Shown piece after piece: positions 63,201-64,000 of a DNA stretch of 64,000 nucleotides. The first letter of the stretch is position 1, and each line of letters begins with the position of its first letter. Source of the DNA: Actinernus sp. WN-2022. Taxonomy: Eukaryota; Cnidaria; Anthozoa; Actiniaria; Actinernidae. A program made the translations under genes and the position numbers. The stretch lies in NCBI GenBank assembly GCA_030867875.1, contig JAOWCC010000577.1, positions 150,838,344 to 150,902,343 on the forward strand, in the 5' to 3' direction. A model generated the notes under the pieces. That model was not told the DNA's origin and did no database searches. It saw only the letters and a list, made by a program, of their open reading frames with translations.

Positions 63201-63900
63201 GGCGTTGTGCTTCTCAGCACTTCACTTTCGTGTTTCTAAATATTTCCAGTCTTTTGCAAGAATGCAATCACATGTTAGCACTGGATAATGGATGGCAAAA
63301 AATATCTGACTTCAATATCAGATTTAAAGGCACTTGTATGAGATCGGTAGCAGGGGCGGATCCAGGATTTTATGAAAGGGGGGTTTGCAAAAGGATTTTT
63401 TTTAATCTAGAGATTTTAAAATTGTATTTACAGTCACCGCCCATATCAAACAATTGTTGTCGTTCAGAGTAATATTTGGGCCTGACTATAGATGCTAGCG
63501 AGGCATACGCTCATCCTTTTCAAATTTTGCCATCGATTTTTTTAATCGCACTTCCTGTAGCCTACGTTGTATCCGCCTCTCTTCTGCCGGCTCGCTACAC
63601 TTCCTGAACGTGTTCTAGCATTCGACGATCCGTCCTGCTTTCCAAATATGGAATATATTGACCATATATGGAATATCACAGGGAGCTCTCAGGAACGACA
63701 CTTTTCTCAATAAATTGTTTGATGTGGATTTACAGGAATCATAGTGGGAGTTGCAACCCTCAAAACCCCTCCCCTGGATCCGCCAGTGTTATTAGAATTA
63801 CCTGTTTATAAATGCTATTTTCCATCTCAAATCGATTGTCGACTGATGCTATATATGGGCATGTGTCACTGTATGGGGCCGGAATTTTGACCCTCACAGT
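40697..63900 (-). CDS. MGAT5: Alpha-1,6-mannosylglycoprotein 6-beta-N-acetylglucosaminyltransferase V, C-terminal two thirds (N-terminus beyond right edge)
   Basis: Golgi type II membrane enzyme that transfers GlcNAc from UDP-GlcNAc in beta-1,6 linkage to the alpha-1,6 mannose of N-glycans. Exons in transcript order: 63900-63802 (probable), 63016-62856, 56318-56166, 55681-55545, 54758-54640, 53630-53535, 52291-52208, 49863-49801, 48565-48449, 48266-48192, 46735-46639, 45738-45696, 40892-40697. All phases agree and no stop is met before TAG at 40699-40697, giving 446 residues from 63016 (479 with the probable exon). Family landmarks: SPLADELVQWSDLITTLHIL, DLVYIDHVGLE, RFPISPDNSFLGFAVG, FVINHGPLNRKDL, IGFGSPSESVSPLDAVAQGC, LTSQHPYLEKFVGRPHV, PFEFTTEGMLQRINAYIENQ and a Cys-rich tail (LVCEPELF, RVCPCRTYKQGQRALCDQC). 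Exon 53630-53535 ends in a GC donor. MGAT5 and MGAT5B are paralogues in vertebrates; an invertebrate gene may be co-orthologous to both. Confidence 0.93.
41821..43697. mobile_element. Foldback element about 1.9 kb, arms over 400 bp, in the last MGAT5 intron
   Basis: AGTATAGACTGATCAGAATT at 41821 is mirrored by AATTCTGATCAGTCTATACT at 43678-43697. Pairing continues through GAGGCTAATT, TTAATGAGATACCACC, ATGACGTCAT and repeated AAAGTGAAGTGGAT/ATCCACTTCA-like words to about 42230 and 43290. TA at the border is compatible with a 2-bp target duplication. The central part holds the younger MITE at 42761-43200. No transposase frame. Confidence 0.8.
42761..43200. mobile_element. TTAAAGTGC-family MITE, copy 2, nested in a foldback element
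   Basis: Ends TTAAAGTGCACCTAACCCC and GGGTTAGGTGCACTTTAA; inner arms match copy 1 at 29667 (GAAACTTTGAAAGGTTTTGA, TGACCCATGACC). This copy is shorter in the middle (about 30 bases between arms), so it would snap into a tighter hairpin. Confidence 0.85.
43832..43927. repeat. Two exact tandem units of about 48 bp
   Basis: AAACATGCCTTTTAGCCAAT followed by CAGAGCACGCGTACCATTTG occurs twice head to tail. Confidence 0.85.
44458..45070. mobile_element. Inverted-repeat element interrupted by a second one
   Basis: GTGTAAATTTATTCGAATTA then AATGAACCCCACCAC at 44458-44496 is mirrored by GTGGTGGGGTTCATT and TTAATTCGTTAAATCTACAC at 45021-45070. The insert at 44674-44953 is listed separately. Confidence 0.65.
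44674..44953. mobile_element. Nested inverted-repeat element
   Basis: TAGTTAATAGAGTGGAATGG with TTAGGAAAC is the exact inverse of GTTTCCTAA with CCATTCCACTCTATTAACTA. Nested in the element at 44458-45070, so it is the later insertion. Confidence 0.75.
46857..47124. mobile_element. MITE with TAAGCCGATGATACAC ends
   Basis: TAAGCCGATGATACAC at 46857 is mirrored by GTGTATCATCGGCTTTA at 47108-47124. The interior is built from repeats of CAACATGTT and TGTTGAA in both orientations. It lies in an MGAT5 intron. Confidence 0.8.
47387..47957. mobile_element. Inverted-repeat element containing a telomere-like dispersed repeat
   Basis: ATCCTCGCTCTAGCATTACC and AATAATCAGTAAATGGC at 47386-47422 are mirrored by GCCAATTACTGATTATTGG and CGAGCGAGGAT at 47920-47957. 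Inside, 47459-47580 matches 57176-57290. A GTTATTATTATTATT tract and AAATAAACTTCTTGTTGTTG (47815-47835) resemble a retroelement 3' tail. Confidence 0.6.
49031..49764. repeat. Tandem dimer of a MITE-like unit, period 355 bp
   Basis: Unit 1 starts ATTAGAGAGTTTAAG at 49031 and unit 2 starts ATTAGAGAGCTTTA at 49386. Both contain CAACGTCTAGGACGACGGCA-like sequence, TTACAAAATACAA, CACGTGAAAATGCACG, GGAACTCTATGCTTAT and ACACTTTTCTACGTCCCGTC. The outer right end, TTAAGCTCTCTATT, is the inverse of the left end. A diverged partial relative lies at 28905-29035. Confidence 0.85.
50036..50545. repeat. Direct repeat plus inverted-repeat element
   Basis: GTATGTGAATACATGTATTT followed by TCTTATTGTACGCAAGCGTT occurs at 50036-50081 and again at 50224-50269. 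Beyond it, ATTCAGCGGAAGTGATGTCA (about 50339) is mirrored by TGACATCACTTCCGCTGAAT (about 50515), which marks a small inverted-repeat element. Confidence 0.65.
50723..50808. mobile_element. Hairpin element TACCCTGGGTGCCAGAGGTT
   Basis: The 50723-50742 arm is mirrored at 50788-50808, with about 45 bases between. A partial relative follows at about 50860 (ACACTGGGTGCCAGCGG). Confidence 0.7.
51046..51166. repeat. GC-rich palindromic cluster
   Basis: ATCGGGCTGCGAAGCCGC, GAGTCGAGCGAC, GTCGCTCGACTC and GCGGCTTCGCTGC form nested inverted repeats in otherwise AT-rich DNA. Probably a small MITE. Confidence 0.5.
51397..52078. mobile_element. CCCGGTTG-type inverted-repeat element, split by a TTAAAGTGC MITE
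   Basis: GGTTGTTCGAAGCAAGGTTAA at about 51402, in part, is mirrored by TTAACCTTGCTTCGACCAAC at about 52054. GTTTAACCCCGGGTTAGCG repeats follow inside the left arm. The insertion at 51510-52055 makes up most of the span. Confidence 0.7.
51510..52055. mobile_element. TTAAAGTGC-family MITE, copy 3, nested
   Basis: Ends TTAAAGTGCATATGAGCC and GGCTCATATGCACTTTAA. The arms share TGACCTTTCCTGACCCATGA, CGCGTAAG and GGTCGAT with copies 1 and 2. The 130-bp middle resembles that of copy 1 (AATAATGCATTAATGAG). Confidence 0.85.
52151..52186. repeat. ACGACGTC microsatellite
   Basis: About four units of GTCACGACG, also readable as overlapping TGACGTCA-like sites, just downstream of the MGAT5 exon at 52291-52208. 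Confidence 0.7.
52788..53094. mobile_element. Inverted-repeat element in MGAT5 intron
   Basis: CAGGAGCCCATTACCAGGAG with CGTCCAT at 52788-52814 is mirrored by ATGGACGC and CCTGGTAATGGGCTCCTG at 53069-53094. Inner arms share CGTATGACCGG/CCGGTCATACG. Confidence 0.75.
56510..56652. mobile_element. ACAATA-rich MITE, copy 3 of 3
   Basis: Same order as the copy at 4905: CCCTTCATGTA, CACATGAATTGCTATC, ACAATA-rich core, TTGGTAGTAATTCATG, CTGCCTACATGAAGG. Confidence 0.8.
56705..56910. mobile_element. GTCCCA-family MITE, copy 2 (inverted relative to 4466)
   Basis: TAGTCAGCTTGCCTGTTTGT with TGTCCCATTTCAGACC is mirrored by GGTCTAAAATGGGGCA and ACAAACAGGCAAGCTGACTA. The interior is the reverse complement of much of the copy at 4466-4613. 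The outer CAAGCTGACTA arms are found only here. Confidence 0.75.
57130..57314. mobile_element. Small element with CGGCGGGTGTAA ends and a 10-bp target duplication
   Basis: CGGCGGGTGTAAGTAC at 57130 is mirrored by GTACTTTACACCCGCCG ending 57314 (one-base bulge). GTAAACTGAT occurs directly before (57120-57129) and directly after (57315-57324). A 9-10-bp duplication is typical of Mutator-like elements. The interior holds the (CCCTAAC)-like repeat shared with 47459-47580. Confidence 0.8.
57326..58628. mobile_element. Long-terminal-inverted-repeat element carrying a helicase fragment
   Basis: Arms at 57326-57662 and about 58293-58628 are near-perfect inverse copies, so both encode the same meaningless 69-codon frame on opposite strands. 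They start TACGGTGGCCCACAAGTGTC and contain subrepeats of CACGGCACAACAGAATAA. CTGATG flanks both ends (57320-57325, 58629-58634), a 6-bp target duplication. The 630-bp core holds a RecQ-like pseudogene piece and, at 58044-58080, an AATAAACTAATTATTATTAT-type tail. Superfamily not assigned. Confidence 0.85.
57722..58049 (+). pseudogene. RecQ-like DNA helicase fragment (motifs Q, I and Ia)
   Basis: From 57722 one frame gives MKDFIEAIQFALTKL and continues to 57787. A one-base shift then opens KQLEAIRVIS, a Q-motif-like stretch. A TGA stop follows in frame at 57831-57833, then Walker A QTGYGKS at 57846-57866 and motif Ia in IVVIVSPLNAIIEEQISKF, ending at TGA 58047-58049. RecQ-family helicases have this order (QxxAI, TGxGKS, VxSPLxxLxxDQ). 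Motif II (DEAH) and all later motifs are absent. The frameshift, stop and truncation make it a dead fragment, presumably captured by the element that surrounds it. Confidence 0.75.
58934..59125. repeat. Three tandem units of 65 bp
   Basis: Units start GCGCGCTTGTGCCATGATAA at 58934, 58999 and 59064. Each continues TGTCTAATAAAAT, ATTTTTAGCAACCGGAAGTA and GTTGAGAAGT. The third is diverged at its end. Each unit carries ACCGGAAGT, an ETS-type site, and an AATAAA. Confidence 0.85.
60118..60350 (+). mobile_element. tRNA-derived SINE
   Basis: The head contains GGTTGCAGGTTCAAACCCCG, a B box with T-arm, followed by GCCGGACCA like a tRNA acceptor end. The body reads AATAACTGAGTAGAAATTG, ACGGTTAGACC and GGATAAGGACG, and is partly shared with 10515-10592. 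The 3' end is A-rich (ACACTAAAATAAAG). The A box is poor. Confidence 0.6.
60795..61082 (-). CDS. Hypothetical frame inside the TTAA-flanked element, 95 codons
   Basis: An uninterrupted minus-strand frame from ATG with an acidic, hydrophilic N-terminal half (VFEEFGFEPLSQESSEEKYS) and then INSIFTAARHDTRDLTGSNR. Composition is more protein-like than that of neighbouring frames. A possible donor (GGAA|GTAATC) lies within it, so it could be a first exon of a transposon or captured gene. No family recognised. Confidence 0.25.
   Translation of the reverse strand: MESARKELVDNEGSQNVLTSERLHVRGVFEEFGFEPLSQESSEEKYSANEREINSIFTAARHDTRDLTGSNRLIMTTTFSYILIPECSDRPGHYF
61801..62148. mobile_element. Almost perfect 350-bp palindrome
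   Basis: The left arm from TATAAGTGGCGATATTTACT to about 61960 pairs with the right arm ending AGTAAATATTGCCACTTACA. The turn is at about 61961-61990 (CAGTATACAGTGTACAGTAC). Mismatches are scattered single bases. No gene inside. Confidence 0.85.
62345..62805. repeat. Interrupted AAACCCTGACCC repeat
   Basis: TCAAACCCTGACCCTG, TCAAATCCTGACCCTGATC, GTCAAAACCCTGACCC and GCTCAAAACCCTGACCC occur about seven times in two blocks (62375-62425 and 62650-62805). It lies just downstream of the MGAT5 exon at 63016-62856. Confidence 0.65.
63354..63789. mobile_element. hAT-like MITE with CAGGGGCGGATCCAGGA end
   Basis: CAGGGGCGGATCCAGGA at 63354 and CCCCTGGATCCGCCAGTG ending about 63788 are inverted copies, a form common in animal hAT MITEs. 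A flanking 8-bp duplication is not evident. It sits between the first two visible MGAT5 exons. Confidence 0.75.
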
Positions 63901-64000
63901 CTGAGGCAGGGTAACATTTTTGACATCCTTGTTTTTGAAGATTGTTTGCCCTCCAGTAAAGCCTTTCCCATGGGATCACGAGCTCAATTCATTCGTTATT

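Noticed and set aside
63901..63971. Upstream extension of the first visible MGAT5 exon with an NVT sequon
   Set aside because: The same frame stays open for a further 70 bases or so, but a TGA closes it and the best acceptor (CCCTGCCTCAG) places the exon start at 63900.

Overview
The window looks like nuclear DNA of an anthozoan cnidarian, most likely a stony coral or a close relative. The grounds are genes split by GT-AG introns, AT-rich intergenic DNA, very many short inverted-repeat (MITE-like) elements, decayed LINEs, and the dense ACATGTA palindrome habit I associate with coral genomes. The taxon is an inference from style, not from a marker gene.

Layout. (1) 1-1245, plus strand: the last two coding exons of an unrecognised single-pass membrane protein. 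(2) 1246-6413: 3' flank and intergenic DNA with several small inverted-repeat elements. (3) 6414-27490, plus strand: a complete ten-exon gene for Bax inhibitor-1 (TMBIM6), 238 residues by my exon joins. Its introns carry a 2.46 kb hairpin element, a minus-strand LINE remnant, a plus-strand LINE 3' end and several MITEs. (4) 27.5-34.9 kb: no convincing gene; MITEs, tandem duplications, a perfect 47-bp-arm hairpin and a hammerhead-ribozyme-like motif. (5) 35140-36102, plus strand: a single-exon rhodopsin-class GPCR of 320 residues. (6) About 36.26-38.49 kb: a decayed CR1/jockey-like LINE with endonuclease and reverse transcriptase remnants. (7) 40697 to the right edge, minus strand: the C-terminal two thirds of an MGAT5-type N-acetylglucosaminyltransferase V gene. 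I rebuilt 12 exons (plus one probable) from conserved sequence and intron phase; the N-terminal exons lie beyond base 64000.

The genes do not form a pathway. TMBIM6 is an ER membrane protein of calcium leak and cell-death control, MGAT5 a Golgi enzyme branching N-glycans, and the GPCR an orphan surface receptor. The MGAT5 introns, above all the 6.5 kb intron at 56319-62855, have collected many elements. They include a long-inverted-repeat element holding a broken RecQ-like helicase fragment, inserted beside an older element with a 10-bp target duplication, and a 2.07 kb element flanked by TTAA. The most notable signals are the giant hairpin in TMBIM6 intron 7, the captured helicase fragment, the hammerhead-like motif, a GPCR lacking the usual TM3-ECL2 disulfide, a GC-AG intron in MGAT5, and a phase-matched terminal exon that would truncate Bax inhibitor-1. 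All exon joins were made by eye and need transcript support.
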